A stretch of 64,000 nucleotides of DNA, from NCBI GenBank assembly GCA_025618425.1, contig CM046845.1:6183577-6247576 (forward strand), given 5' to 3'. A model generated the notes under the pieces. The model saw only the letters and a program-made list of their open reading frames with translations. It was not told the origin of the DNA and ran no database searches. The stretch's first letter is position 1, and the number at the start of each line of letters is the position of its first letter. A program made the position numbers and the translations under genes. Shown piece after piece: positions 45,301 through 50,744 of this stretch. The stretch is from Heliocidaris tuberculata. Its lineage: Eukaryota; Echinodermata; Echinoidea; Camarodonta; Echinometridae.

Positions 45301-48300
45301 TTCCATGCTTGCCATTCCAGAACTGGGTCCTGCCAACAGAGTCCCCGCTGACAATAGTCATGTCATCCAGGACAGCCACCTGCCACACTACGACCTCTGT
45401 GTGCTTCTGAACCCTCTGTGTGGTGATCCTCAGCGTGGCATGTCCTGGTGAGGAGTGGAAGGTTGGAGTAACAATGACTTTATATCATTATGATCATACA
45501 TTATGGGCATTTATATCGAGCTTACCAAATACATATTGCTTCTTTCGTAGCAGTGGCTCTTAACCAGTGGTTGTTTGGGGCTTATTGCAGTAATACATAG
45601 GTAAAGTACAAAACAGGCCTCAAATTAAAAGTTGCATTACATGGGATAATGGCACCGATGACAACTGAGTTTTGAGGGTCTGATAAGGAATGCTACATAG
45701 GGTCTTGTAGACAAAAAGTTGTTAAGAACCACTGATTGACAATGAACATGCACAGTGGTTTCAGTTCACAAGTTTCAATCACAGAAGCACCAAGGTGAGC
45801 TGCTTCTGTCTAGGCTGAGTTAAAGTGTACCAATCACCTGAACAAATAATTTGTGTACAGCTAGAAAATATAAAATCAACCTCAAAGAACTTTGTCTGGT
45901 ATTGTGTAGGTCAACAGTTAATGAGTATGAAGGAAATAAAGGATAACATGAAAATGCTCGCGAACTCCTAGTTTGGTTCCGCGCGAGCCTTTATCTTGGC
46001 GAGCGCGTACGGGTGTGTCGAGTAGTCTACTCACGAGTCGCTTTTACGCTTATAGAGTGTAATTAAAATTGCAATATCTCTTTATAGAATTAATATTTGA
46101 AGCCCATATTTTGAATATAGTACAATGACATGAAACCTCTAACATACAGAGCAAAATTATTTTTGGTGATTGGTACCCTTTAACTTACTGAGACATACAT
46201 GTATGAAGAATGAAGCCCACTTTGATAGAATTTCAGATACTAATTTTACTTTGAATGCTATGAAAGCATGTAGGTGAGCAGACAGGAGACCAACAGCCTT
46301 CCTCACCAGGAAAACTGTCAAACGAACATCCAACCTAATCATCCAGTGAGTAAAAGCCTAAACATATATGAACTAAGTTAAAAAGAATTGGGAGGGGCTA
46401 TAAGTTAGACAAAGACATACTTTTGCTCCGCTGTAACTGACGACTATAGCGCCACATACCTGTGTTCACGTTCCAAATCCTTATATTATCCAGTGACCCT
46501 GTCACGATGACTTCGTCCGATACGTGCCATGCCAGTGATACGACCCGACCTTGCTGCATCTGCAGTGACCTATCAAAGATGACACCCTCGTCGGTGATCT
46601 CATAGAGACGGATGTAACCATCCTCACATCCTGCCTGTGGTAAGGGAATTGAAGGGGGAAAAATACAAAGCAATTGAATATTAACAATAATATCAATAAT
46701 AATAGCTACAGTTACATTACGCACATAGCCACCCCAGGGGATGTCAATGCAGCAACTGGCACTAGAAGGACCACATGATCCACAGTCAGATGTTGTATCT
46801 CCACTAGACCATGAAACATAAAGAGGGTCAACACTGATAAGAACTCTTTCTCTTTTACAGTGTAATCTGGACCAGGAGCATTCCCACAATGCAGCAGTGA
46901 CAATTTTGTCTTGTTCGTAATGTCTTCTCTTGATTTTGTTAACAAGATAAGAGAGTCATACTATCTCTTGAATCTTTTGACAACCTTTGAGCCATTTACT
47001 GGAAATCCTCCATGTAAAGGATAGTTACAAAGGAAAACAAAAGCTTACGTATAACAATAACCAGGGCCCGTTTCACAAAACTTGATATCCATGACAAGTT
47101 ACAATAACAGTTATAAGCTACTGAAATACTTGAATCTGAATGGCTGAGAGCAAATTTGTCATAGATATGTGGCAGTTGTTATTGATAATAAGTTTTATGA
47201 AATGGGGCCCAGGGCCTGTCATATACAGTTGCGATCAATCTGGATCAATCGTAACTCTTTATAAGACATGGACTATCATTAAACTCTAATTGGTTTATTA
47301 CTCCATCTCAGAAGGAAAGAATAAGTAAACAGTCATCTATGATTTTCTTTACTAATGGGTATGAAGATAAGTATCTTGGCTAAATTATGTATTTTTTAAA
47401 AATCCCCTGAATATTTCCCAAAGTTTCCTTTAACTTTAACTCTCTTAATAAGTAGATATATTTTATGTTGTGAGTATGATGTTCAGGACTGCATACAAGT
47501 GTTCATTCTGTTGACAATATTAAAAAATGAGTTGAAGACAATACTTACTGCTATATGAGTTTGTGCATGGTTTACTGCTACACACCAAAAGGCATTTCCA
47601 TAGTAGACAGATTTCTGAAACAAAACATTTCAAGAAAGGAAAGGAAAATGTGTTAAATCATTGACAACACATTAGGCTACACATTGTAGAACATTACTAG
47701 TACTGTTCTAAACTTGTGAAAATGTTTTCGAGTTAGGACTCATCCAAATACAGTGAAGAAGAAAAAAAGTGCTAGCACCATAATACAGCTCAACTTCATA
47801 AATTATAGATTATAATATAATTTACAATTTAATCTAATAGAAGACACTTCATATTTATTATGACTTTGAATTTGAATCTTCATCTCATTCTTGTTTGGGG
47901 AGAAAAAAAATCTAAACAAATAGGGAAGCAATATACAAAACAAAATACATCTTTCAAACAATACCTTTGGTTTCAAATGGTGCAGATCATACTCTGTGAT
48001 GTCTCCCTGTAGACCTGCAGAAAAGAGCCGACCTTTGACCCAAACTAGACTATTCACCTTCCTCTTTTCAGAACCTGGAATTACCTGAACAGAAAGAAAA
48101 TGAAAGTTGAAAGGTAGTTCCAGTTACTACTGCCAATCTAAACAACACTTGATGAACATCTTCTATATGAAACTCTAATATCATGTTTTGAATTTGGGGA
48201 TAAAGAGCCCTTTAGAAGCATTAAAAAAAATACGGAAATATAATGGCAGAAGTAGCAGTATACCTCTGAGAAAATTTTTGCCATGCACATACCTTGCTCC

Positions 48301-48827
48301 CAATGATTCACATGGGGATATTGACTGCTCTGTGGCTAGTAAACACATTAGATGAACACAACAATGGAATGAGAAACATAATAGTGTATAAATAAAAATA
48401 CCAAGCGCATTAATTAAACCCCTGGGCATAATAAAGTAGATTGTAAGTTTATTACAATTGCACCCTTATTCTGTTGAAATGTCATTTCTTTAAAAAAGAT
48501 AATTGAATAAGAGTTTGCTTTACAATATTCTTGGTACCCATATGATTTTAGACTCAACATCAAACTGGATAGGTACAACGTTTTGTAGCCTATTACAATG
48601 CAAACATTTGCCTAACATCTCCACCCTTCATTTTTACATCTCGCTACCATTTTAACACAAACCTTTTGCTGCAGCCATTTCCTCCCTTCTCCTGTTTTCC
48701 AAATCTCGACAGAGTTGTCCTCCCGGCCGACTGCTAGGAGTCTGTCTGCTTGGTTGAATGCAAGGCTCTGGATTCCACTTGGAACAAAATTGAAGAACTT
48801 GACATGGTGGACCTGAAAATCAGTCAT
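5586..48827 (-). CDS. utp4: UTP4 (cirhin) orthologue, gene-level entry, 13 exons, 3' end missing
   Basis: This is a split gene for a nucleolar WD40-repeat protein. UTP4/cirhin belongs to the t-UTP (UTPA) subcomplex of the small-subunit processome, needed for pre-rRNA transcription and 18S rRNA maturation. Thirteen exons join without a frame break into 620 codons, and their order and content follow human UTP4 from its first residues to about 65 residues before its end. Blade-end motifs of the WD40 type include VEIW (exon 1), IRIW (exon 4), TQFW (exon 5) and LEVW (exon 8). All introns begin GT and end AG; introns 4, 6 and 8 are phase 1 and the rest phase 0. An in-frame TAG 18 bases before the ATG supports the start. 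The terminal coding exon was not found between 1 and 5585 and is probably off the left edge. The assignment rests on my memory of the human protein. Confidence 0.95.
5772..7207 (-). other. UTP4 intron 12
   Basis: The intron is 1436 bases. It contains one GGGCCC-ended inverted-repeat element (6328-6478) and otherwise no coding signal. Small ORFs around 5929, 6435 and 7081 run across intron or exon in wrong frames. Confidence 0.8.
6328..6478. mobile_element. GGGCCC-ended MITE, copy 1 (variant subfamily)
   Basis: Termini GGGCCCTGTTGCATAAAACT and its reverse complement enclose 151 bases. The subterminal part carries ACCATTAATGGTAAC, itself palindromic, in place of the TTATCAATAAC of other copies. 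Confidence 0.85.
7208..7306 (-). CDS. utp4: UTP4 exon 12, residues 526-558
   Basis: Reads IKSVLLPHTKVHPCCLAFHP then SNKQLAVAYTDRN. It matches the repeat around VTAMAIAPNTNNLVIAHSDQ in human. The exon is 99 bases, phase 0, with TTTACAG acceptor and AAT/GTGAGT donor. Confidence 0.9.
7850..8134 (-). CDS. utp4: UTP4 exon 11, residues 431-525
   Basis: The largest exon, with 95 codons in phase 0 at both ends. It contains NLHPAHHLAFTPDSSTLVSM, later QGPYTALAVSGDGERVAVVG and SEGKVAVLPLNNSNK. The A-L-A-V-S-x-D-G-x-x-x-A strand corresponds to the human L-L-A-V-S-P-D-G-N-W-L-A-A repeat. It is more GC-rich than its flanks. Acceptor ATCACAG, donor AAG/GTGAGG. Confidence 0.93.
9086..9233. mobile_element. 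GGGCCC-ended MITE, degraded copy
   Basis: The left end GGGCCCTATTTCATAAAACT is clear; the right end has decayed to ACAAGTTTGATGACACGGTG. It lies between UTP4 exon 10 and its acceptor-side neighbour, only 64 bases from the exon 10 donor. Confidence 0.7.
9297..9413 (-). CDS. utp4: UTP4 exon 10, residues 392-430
   Basis: The exon encodes GMEQISCSTISSCGSWVAYS then DVEKIRFYHITYNPLSITR. The C-S-x-I-S-x-C-G-S-W-x-A-Y-S string is diagnostic of UTP4 and follows directly on exon 9 in the human alignment, so no coding exon is missing from the 30.5-kb intron between them. Acceptor TTGCAG, donor AGG/GTAGGT. Confidence 0.95.
10574..10650 (-). pseudogene. tRNA-like sequence (tRNA relic or SINE head)
   Basis: On the minus strand a 7-bp acceptor-like pairing (GAACCAG with CTGGTTC) encloses a D-arm-like GCCTGGTGGTTAA, a stem-loop with a CCAGCAA loop and a GGTTCAAGTCC B-box. 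The base before the apparent AGC anticodon is C rather than the usual U, and the T stem has two mismatches, so it is probably a tRNA-derived relic rather than a working tRNA-Ala. Confidence 0.5.
10758..11139. mobile_element. TTAA-flanked CCCTTTC-ended element, older copy
   Basis: A diverged copy in the same orientation as that at 11363, with left TTAA intact (10754-10757) and right end GAAAGGGTTATA degraded. It starts about 100 bases after the tRNA-like sequence. Confidence 0.75.
11363..11769. mobile_element. TTAA-flanked CCCTTTC-ended element, copy 2 (reverse)
   Basis: This is 407 bp and nearly the reverse complement of the copy at 30885-31292. Ends CCCTTTCAGGACAGGAATTA and TGTCTCGAAAGGG; TTAA at 11359-11362 and 11770-11773. 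Confidence 0.88.
12880..13680. repeat. TGGA/ATGG-rich degenerate minisatellite
   Basis: About 800 bases of imperfect GATGGATAGATGGA repeats with larger repeated blocks (TAGCTGGACTGGTGGTTAGG occurs three or more times). Purine-rich on the plus strand. Confidence 0.85.
14910..15057. mobile_element. GGGCCC-ended MITE
   Basis: Left GGGCCCAGTTTCATAAACCT and right TTTTATGAAACAGGGTCC bound 148 bases with the family core (TGTTATAAGCTAC, then TTGGCTGAGAGC). Confidence 0.85.
15058..15145 (+). mobile_element. tRNA-derived SINE fragment
   Basis: The plus strand has a B-box-like GAGTTCGATTCCCAACC followed within 40 bases by TTTGGCAAGACATTTCG, which resembles the conserved tail of animal tRNA-SINEs (CTTGGGCAAGACACTT type). 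It abuts the right end of a GGGCCC MITE. Confidence 0.45.
17098..17152. repeat. 14-bp tandem repeat ACAACGACTCACTA
   Basis: Three full copies and part of a fourth, within a mosaic stretch (17045-17460) of short inverted pieces such as ACTTGTAGTTTC and GAAACTACAAGT. Confidence 0.8.
17531..18239. mobile_element. TTAA-flanked AGGGAAGGTTGAG element, copy 2, split by another MITE
   Basis: Same ends as the copy at 32178-32559, with TTAA at 17527-17530 and 18240-18243. The sequence is interrupted at 17659-17992 by a TA-flanked MITE and otherwise aligns through to the right end. Confidence 0.85.
17659..17992. mobile_element. Tc1/mariner-pogo-like MITE (TA target), nested
   Basis: A 334-bp element with terminal repeats CAGTCCGACCTC.CTTATCCG and complement, flanked by TA on each side. 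The ends resemble pogo/Tigger-type elements. The uninterrupted relative at 32.3 kb has a single TATA-like site at this point. Confidence 0.85.
18450..18560. repeat. CT-rich pyrimidine tract
   Basis: Contains a (CT)n run at 18460-18482 and C/T-only sequence around it. Confidence 0.85.
20814..20887. repeat. Short hairpin repeat, copy 1
   Basis: Starts TCTGTTGAGAG, contains AAGGGCATTAACTCTGTGTTA, ends GGCCTTCTGGCTCTCAGCAGCAGA. It is an imperfect version of the hairpin at 61495-61560. Confidence 0.65.
21108..21330. mobile_element. Short MITE relative of the 2.5-kb element
   Basis: In reverse orientation this matches the left ~210 bases of the 36-kb element, including one exact TGTCCGTCCGTGAC, a CCATGGCAACCAAATTTTAT block and end GATCAGGC. 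Terminal repeat GCTTGATTGGTTA is slightly diverged. Confidence 0.8.
21446..21522. repeat. Tandem TTTTTAGAGC repeat
   Basis: About five copies of an 11-12-base unit based on GAGCTTTTTA, with AGCT self-complementary centres. Confidence 0.75.
21927..22544. repeat. 26-bp tandem array, about 24 copies
   Basis: The unit is CTGTCTGGAAGCAACTGGGA plus AAGAAA. It is almost uniform, with single-base variants and one unit shortened by 3 bases near 22076. Because 26 is not a multiple of three, all frames are open on both strands, which explains long repetitive ORFs that I do not regard as genes. Confidence 0.93.
22665..22837. mobile_element. AGGGAAGGTTGAG family, partial reverse copy
   Basis: The stretch from AATTCAGCTATTTCTCATCA to CCAGAACCCAACGTTCTC aligns with the right half of the reverse copy at 40.2-40.3 kb. 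The left half is missing. It starts about 120 bases after the 26-bp tandem array. Confidence 0.65.
23578..23655. repeat. (AAATC)n microsatellite
   Basis: AAATCAAATC repeats with interruptions over about 75 bases. Confidence 0.85.
24329..24428. repeat. (GA)n microsatellite
   Basis: GA and GAGAGGA repeats over about 100 bases on the plus strand. Confidence 0.9.
25095..25760. repeat. Long purine-rich stretch with GGGAGAGA repeats
   Basis: The segment 25320-25515 is nearly all A and G, with repeated AGGAAGGGAGGGAGAGAT. A (GA)n run follows at 25700-25722. Confidence 0.85.
25926..26075. mobile_element. GGGCCC-ended MITE
   Basis: This 150-base copy ends in GGGCCC on both sides and has long subterminal arms built on TTGTTATCAATAA. 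The core TGATTGGCTGAGAGCGAATT matches the other copies. Confidence 0.88.
26400..26960. repeat. CT-rich stretch with a duplicated segment
   Basis: Pyrimidine-rich, with two similar segments ending CAGGGGGATGTTTAGTTTTC (26451) and CAGGGGATGTTCATTCTTCC (26851), each followed by a GGTGAATGAACTTCAA block. This suggests tandem duplication of about 400 bases. Confidence 0.65.
28337..28469. mobile_element. GGGCCC-ended MITE, right end lost to a poly-C tract
   Basis: The left end GGGCCCTGTTTCATAAAACT and the core are present. The right side stops at GATGAAACG followed by a run of C, so the right terminal repeat is truncated. Confidence 0.75.
28553..28628 (-). mobile_element. tRNA-derived SINE head
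   Basis: The minus strand has an A-box-like TGGTCTAGTGGTT and, about 45 bases later, a B-box-like GGTTCAAATCTGG. The spacing fits a tRNA-type RNA polymerase III promoter. Acceptor pairing is poor, which favours a SINE over a tRNA gene. Confidence 0.55.
30337..30825. mobile_element. 489-bp TTAA-flanked palindromic element
   Basis: Arms of about 200 bases are nearly exact inverted repeats, starting AGGGGGTACCCAATGCTG. They enclose a ~100-base loop rich in CGCG. The element is flanked on both sides by TTAA (30333-30336 and 30826-30829), the target of piggyBac and Kolobok transposases. No coding capacity, so non-autonomous. Confidence 0.9.
30885..31292. mobile_element. TTAA-flanked CCCTTTC-ended element, copy 1
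   Basis: A 408-bp element with ends CCCTTTCGAGACA and its imperfect complement, flanked by TTAA (30881-30884, 31293-31296). A related sequence at 4245-4265 has a single TTAA at the same place, so the insertion boundary is directly visible. Confidence 0.9.
32178..32559. mobile_element. TTAA-flanked AGGGAAGGTTGAG element, copy 1 (uninterrupted)
   Basis: A 382-bp element with ends AGGGAAGGTTGAGTTCTGG and CCAGAACTCAACTTTATCT, flanked by TTAA at 32174-32177 and 32560-32563. It gives the empty-site reference for the nested insertion at 17.6 kb. Confidence 0.85.
34325..34750. mobile_element. hAT-like non-autonomous element
   Basis: Terminal repeats CAGGGTTCTCCACT and AGTGGAGAACCCTG enclose 426 bp with GC-rich content (TTTGCGGTTTCG repeats, TTTGTCCGGGCG). 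CAGGG ends are typical of hAT elements. Flanks share CATTA next to both ends, shorter than the 8 bp expected for hAT. Confidence 0.8.
34906..35842. mobile_element. GC-rich 0.93-kb element with TTTACATTATGTTCCCGGC termini
   Basis: The left end TTTACATTATGTTCCCGGCA and the right end CCGCCGGGAACATAATGTAAA are inverted repeats of about 27 bases. The interior is much richer in G and C than its surroundings and has short ORFs on both strands with no recognisable product. Target duplication not clear. Confidence 0.7.
36046..38523. mobile_element. 2.5-kb element with ATGTA target duplication and GTCACGGACGGACA repeats
   Basis: The 15-bp terminal repeats GAGCCTGATCGGTTA and TAACCGATCAGGCTC are exact, and ATGTA flanks both ends (36041-36045, 38524-38528). 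Eight exact copies of GTCACGGACGGACA lie inside, six forward (36061, 36238, 36426, 36447, 36469, 38145) and two reverse (37955, 37977), plus a degenerate one near 38330. No transposase ORF remains. Superfamily not assigned. Confidence 0.85.
37665..37852. mobile_element. TA-flanked CAGT-ended MITE nested in the 2.5-kb element
   Basis: A 188-bp element with CAGTCCAAACTG at the left and CAGGTTTCACTG at the right, flanked by TA. Internal direct motifs TAAAGACCAC repeat. A related degraded copy lies at about 7567-7790, overlapping the start of UTP4 intron 11. Confidence 0.7.
38889..39062. mobile_element. Repeat with TTCACAT/ATGTGAA ends, related pieces at 15.5-16.7 kb
   Basis: Begins GGCTCCTTCACATATGATG and ends GGCATGTGAACAAGGC. 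The core GTGAAGGGTATTATGCTTAT with TGGTGGATT recurs near 16665-16730 (ACATTATGCTTATTTCGTCT). Copies are diverged and boundaries approximate. Confidence 0.5.
39871..39935 (-). CDS. utp4: UTP4 exon 9, residues 370-391
   Basis: A 65-base exon found by phase and homology. The split codon gives D, then EDGKMLPLSEQPVKLLELRA and K, matching the human GKNGDTLPLSKNADHLLHLK region. Acceptor TTTCTAG, donor AAG/GTAAGA. It precedes the 30.5-kb intron 9. Confidence 0.9.
39970..40336. mobile_element. AGGGAAGGTTGAG family, reverse-oriented copy
   Basis: Reverse complement of the 32.2-kb element: it starts near AAAAGTTCTGGTCATGCAAT and ends CCCAGAACTCAACCTTCTCTTCC. Ends are diverged. It lies 35 bases upstream (in gene direction) of the UTP4 exon 9 acceptor. 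Confidence 0.75.
41113..41212 (-). CDS. utp4: UTP4 exon 8, residues 337-369 plus first base of 370
   Basis: The exon reads KPIVTLAPKARMLLLQYSHS then LEVWKLGNTQASS. L-L-L-Q-Y-x-H-x-L-E-V-W-K-L-G aligns with LLLFQFAHHLELWRLG in human UTP4. The acceptor is CACTTAG and the donor G/GTATAC, phase 1 exit. Confidence 0.95.
41319..41738. mobile_element. hAT-like non-autonomous element with GGTTTAG duplication
   Basis: A 420-bp element with ends CAGGGCTGTCAACT and AGTTGACAGCCCTG. A 7-bp direct repeat GGTTTAG lies directly outside each end (41312-41318, 41739-41745). It contains repeated GGCGGGAGA motifs. It lies in UTP4 intron 7. Confidence 0.85.
41760..41925. mobile_element. Partial telomere-like-core MITE
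   Basis: ACATGTGCTCCTGTAACATT, then TTTTGTCAAAGATATACGGT and GGTTAGGTTTAGGGTAAGGG. This is the family core in reverse. A similar piece lies at 44000-44105, joined to the Penelope-like fragment. Confidence 0.55.
42273..42418. mobile_element. GGGCCC-ended MITE, opposite orientation
   Basis: Both ends are intact (GGGCCCAGTTTCATAAAACT and its counterpart). The core reads in the reverse direction (AACCAATCAGGTCC, GCTTATAACAGTTATTG). It lies in UTP4 intron 7. Confidence 0.87.
43246..43352 (-). CDS. utp4: UTP4 exon 7, residues 301-336
   Basis: Two bases finish a glycine codon, then VDTLLAVNPVHVEMPGGKPS, KTMARLRHRIRGFPH. The S-G-G-V-D-T join across exons 6/7 matches human SGGTDT. The terminal F-P-H corresponds to the conserved F-P-H-R of UTP4. 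Acceptor TGTGCAG, donor CAC/GTGAGT. Confidence 0.93.
44116..44330 (+). pseudogene. C-terminal fragment of a Penelope-like retroelement
   Basis: The plus strand reads LILDKESWWFERGVCEAVYV, then NAENPTLNKGLRHNLSRVYS and AII. The W-F-E-R-G-V-x-E-A-x-Y-V followed by P-T/S-L-N-x-G-x-R-x-x-L-S matches, from memory, the GIY-YIG-side end of Penelope/Neptune-type elements. The upstream reverse transcriptase is absent. It sits in UTP4 intron 6, antisense to that gene. Confidence 0.6.
44549..44714. mobile_element. MITE with telomere-like core, copy 2
   Basis: Left GGTGACAATTGCTCCAAAG and right GGAGCAATTGTTGCC enclose CCTAAACCTAACCTAA and CAACCCTAACCCTA. It ends about 55 bases from the UTP4 exon 6 donor. 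Confidence 0.7.
44769..44988 (-). CDS. utp4: UTP4 exon 6, residues 228-300 plus first base of 301
   Basis: The exon encodes SYTSHRASVLALCVSEDQAC, then VFSAGVDPIISEFQLV, and finally HWVRGRTIRDHSHDVRALVT up to SLVSG. The W-V-R-x-R-x-x-x-D-H-S-H-D-V-R segment is highly typical of UTP4, where human has a similar WVRTK...HHTHDVR. Acceptor TGACAG, donor G/GTATGA, phase 1 exit. A telomere-like MITE lies only about 20-50 bases past the donor. Confidence 0.95.
45290..45444 (-). CDS. utp4: UTP4 exon 5, residues 176-227
   Basis: The first two bases complete the glycine codon begun in exon 4. The sequence then reads HATLRITTQRVQKHTEVVVW, followed by VSGDSVGRTQFWNGKHGTLL and K. The V-S-G-D-S-x-G-x-x-Q-F-W pattern is the fifth WD40 repeat of UTP4. 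There are no stops, acceptor CACCAG, donor AAG/GTATTA. Ends phase 0. Confidence 0.95.
45824..46179. mobile_element. TTAA-flanked AGNGTACCAATCACC element, copy 1
   Basis: A 356-bp element with ends AGTGTACCAATCACC and GGTGATTGGTACCCT, flanked by TTAA. The middle is GC-rich (GCGCGAGCC, GCGCGTACGGG). It lies in UTP4 intron 4. Confidence 0.87.
46460..46634 (-). CDS. utp4: UTP4 exon 4, residues 118-175 plus first base of 176
   Basis: The exon begins AGCEDGYIRLYEIT, the UTP4 signature of a glycine-cysteine-acid-acid-glycine turn, continues through VVSLAWHVSDEVIVTGSLD and ends IRIWNVNT plus one base of a glycine codon. Acceptor CCACAG, donor G/GTATGT. The intron is phase 1. It covers the rest of WD40 repeat 3 and repeat 4. 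Confidence 0.95.
47064..47210. mobile_element. GGGCCC-ended MITE
   Basis: Ends GGGCCCGTTTCACAAAACTT and AAGTTTTATGAAATGGGGCCC-like. The core ATGGCTGAGAGCAAATTTG is conserved. It lies in UTP4 intron 3. Confidence 0.83.
47549..47614 (-). CDS. utp4: UTP4 exon 3, residues 96-117
   Basis: This 22-codon exon encodes KSVYYGNAFWCVAVNHAQTH plus IA. It is too short for an ORF search but is bounded by TTTCAG and a consensus GTAAGT donor, phase 0 on both sides. It corresponds to the G-G-x-I-W-S/C strand of the third WD40 repeat and joins exactly to the AGCEDG start of exon 4. Confidence 0.92.
47965..48084 (-). CDS. utp4: UTP4 exon 2, residues 56-95
   Basis: This exon has forty codons in phase 0 at both ends. 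It contains VNSLVWVKGRLFSAGLQGDI and then TEYDLHHLKPK, matching the second WD40 repeat of UTP4 (the family has R-L-F-S-A-G-L-x-G). The acceptor is GTTCAG and the donor AAG/GTAT. The intron upstream is 578 bases. Confidence 0.95.
48663..48827 (-). CDS. utp4: UTP4 exon 1, residues 1-55, start codon
   Basis: The exon opens with ATG at 48827 and reads MTDFQVHHVKFFNFVPSGIQ, the conserved N-terminus of UTP4, followed by the first WD40 strand group ending VEIWKTGEGR. It ends LQQK before a GT donor at 48662. An in-frame TAG lies 18 bases upstream of the ATG. A good acceptor (TTTTCACAG, exon side beginning 48863) suggests that 36 bases of 5' UTR share this exon and that a noncoding exon lies further upstream. 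Ends in phase 0. Confidence 0.95.
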
Positions 48828-49015
48828 GGCTGTTTGTCTCTGCTAGGTTAGTGAGCTGTTAACCTGTGAAAATGCATAAAATAACTGTTGATGAGTTGAT
48901 AACTAGATCCTTACTCCCTTCTGGGCGATCATGATTTTTGACAATTATCATGTCATGAATGAACTTTCGAGAGTGAAAATTTGACTTAGAATTGTTTCAT
49001 TGATAAATAGGGTTC

Positions 49016-49214
49016 CATGACATTTGCTCCCGTGACAATTGCTCCCGTCTAACTTTGCCATGTTAATCTTAAACCTAAACCCAACCCTAACCCTAACCCT
49101 AATCCTAATCTTCACATTGTCCTTAACAAAAAACCAAATCATGACCTTGACCTTAACCTTTGACCTTTCGAGATATGGACGGAGGAGCAAATGTCGCAGG
49201 AGCAAATGTCATGT
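49016..49214. mobile_element. MITE with telomere-like core, copy 1
   Basis: The left arm CATGACATTTGCTCCCGTGA and the right arm GGAGCAAATGTCATG are inverted, each arm carrying the GCTCC motif twice. The core contains AACCCTAACCCTAACCCTAA. Only 188 bases upstream of the UTP4 start codon. Confidence 0.75.
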
Positions 49215-49544
49215 CACCATAAATAGGGCTTTATGCATCTTCCACTGATCTACACTTCATCATTCTGTAAAGCCACATCTATGTCAATTTGAACCATGCA
49301 TAAACTATTTTCTGCCGAGAAGCCTGCCTATTCACAGCGAATGCAATACAGAAAATTAACAGCACTTCTCCACAGACGCAGGATAGGAGTTATAATTGAC
49401 ATCTCCAAGTATATGCATGGTATCTAGGACTCCAACATTGATTTGTTTGTACATGTGTATAGTAAGGAAGGGAAAACAAGAGGACTTATCACTGAAACTT
49501 GGGAAATAGTATGCAAGGATCGATGTCAGAAAAAAAAGGAAAGT

Positions 49545-49612
49545 AATTAGTACTTGGAACAGCTTGCCGGAGGAGGTGGCATCAGCATCTTCAGTGAATT
49601 CTTTAACCCTTA
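49545..49612 (+). pseudogene. Small non-LTR retrotransposon tail fragment
   Basis: Plus strand, about 20 codons: STWNSLPEEVASASSVNSL, the same W-N-S-L-P-E-E-V motif seen at the end of LINE ORF2 proteins. The frame is lost directly after it. The match is short but specific. Confidence 0.6.
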
Positions 49613-50744
49613 ATCTGGCCCCATGTACCAACCCCAGTGCCACAGTGCTAATCCCTATTGTGCCAGCCACTAATACCCCCTGTGCCGGGTTTAGTTTTGG
49701 GGTGCTTAAGCAAGCTACAAGGTTGTGGCACGCGAGCACGGGCTAGTGCACATGTACGTGGCACCGCTACACAAATCAGTACACAAATCAGTACACAAGG
49801 TTCTGGCAGCCTAGGAAATAATTTTTTTTTTTAGGGGCTACTTTTTTTTTTTGCCTTGGGGCTACTTTTGAACTTTATGGGGCTATTTCTTATATTATTG
49901 GGGCTACAATTTTAATGGAAAGTGCAGATTGGTTATCAATTTGGGTTTTTTGTGATATTGCGATCGCTGTTACATTGGTACTAATCGTACTATCTCATGC
50001 ACAGGTTTACTTTACGTCATACTGCCCAATTTAATTTTAACCCGTTGACTACTGAATTCTCCATTTCCCGTAGGGTTAATACAATGGGTTAAAATATAGA
50101 TTTTTAAAATTTGAACTTCACCCCCCCCCCCATCAGATTTTTTTTTTCTCAAAATTTGAAGGAATAAATCAACAATAGGTCAATCTCACCCGAATTTGCT
50201 GTCATTAGGCGTATTTCCCGCGGAGATGTTTATTTTACACGAAAAGCCAGGCTTCACATAGAAAAGATAAGGAGAACTTCATGAAATTTTTTTCCAAGGA
50301 ACTCTCTTTATTCCCTTTCCCAGAAGTGATATAATTATAATATTATTAAGCATGTTCAGTATTACAACATTTTCCTGTGAAGAAAGAAAACAAAACATAT
50401 TCTTTATCAAATTGGAGTGAAAAGACCAAGAGATAGTATTAAATAAAATATATTAAATCATAGTATACTCTACAACACTTTTCAGGTATGAGCACAGCGA
50501 ATGCAAATTATGCTCCATACACTCTGTACATAAAAGCATGTGATGCTGCGTACACAAAATCACAATTTTGGTATGCTAAGTTATGTATTATAAACGTCAT
50601 AATTTTGTGGCGTTTTTTTGGTCTATATGGAATAACTCTGCAACGGAGAGGAGTTATTCAGAATCTTCAGAAAAGTGTCCGGACATCGCTGTCATCAGCA
50701 TCACGTCCAGATGTGACAGTGTCTGTGTGGTATGGACTCGAACT

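Larger units (their letters stand above)
39936..48662 (-). other. UTP4 introns 8 to 1 (between exons 9 and 1)
   Basis: Lengths from right to left are 578, 350, 914, 1015, 301, 1416, 2033 and 1177 bases for introns 1-8. Introns 1, 2, 3 and 5 hold little beyond AT-rich sequence, apart from a GGGCCC MITE in intron 3. Intron 4 carries a TTAA-bounded element, intron 6 telomere-like and Penelope-like fragments, intron 7 a hAT-like element and another GGGCCC MITE. Each repeat is listed separately. Confidence 0.8.

Noticed and set aside
49080..49115. Telomere end or chromosome fusion point
   Set aside because: The telomere-like run is only about 25 bases and lies in the core of an inverted-repeat element with other copies nearby.
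48948..49248. Short ORFs with KVKV/RVRV or LTLTLI repeats near 49.1 kb
   Set aside because: They translate the CCTAACCCTAA-like core of a MITE.
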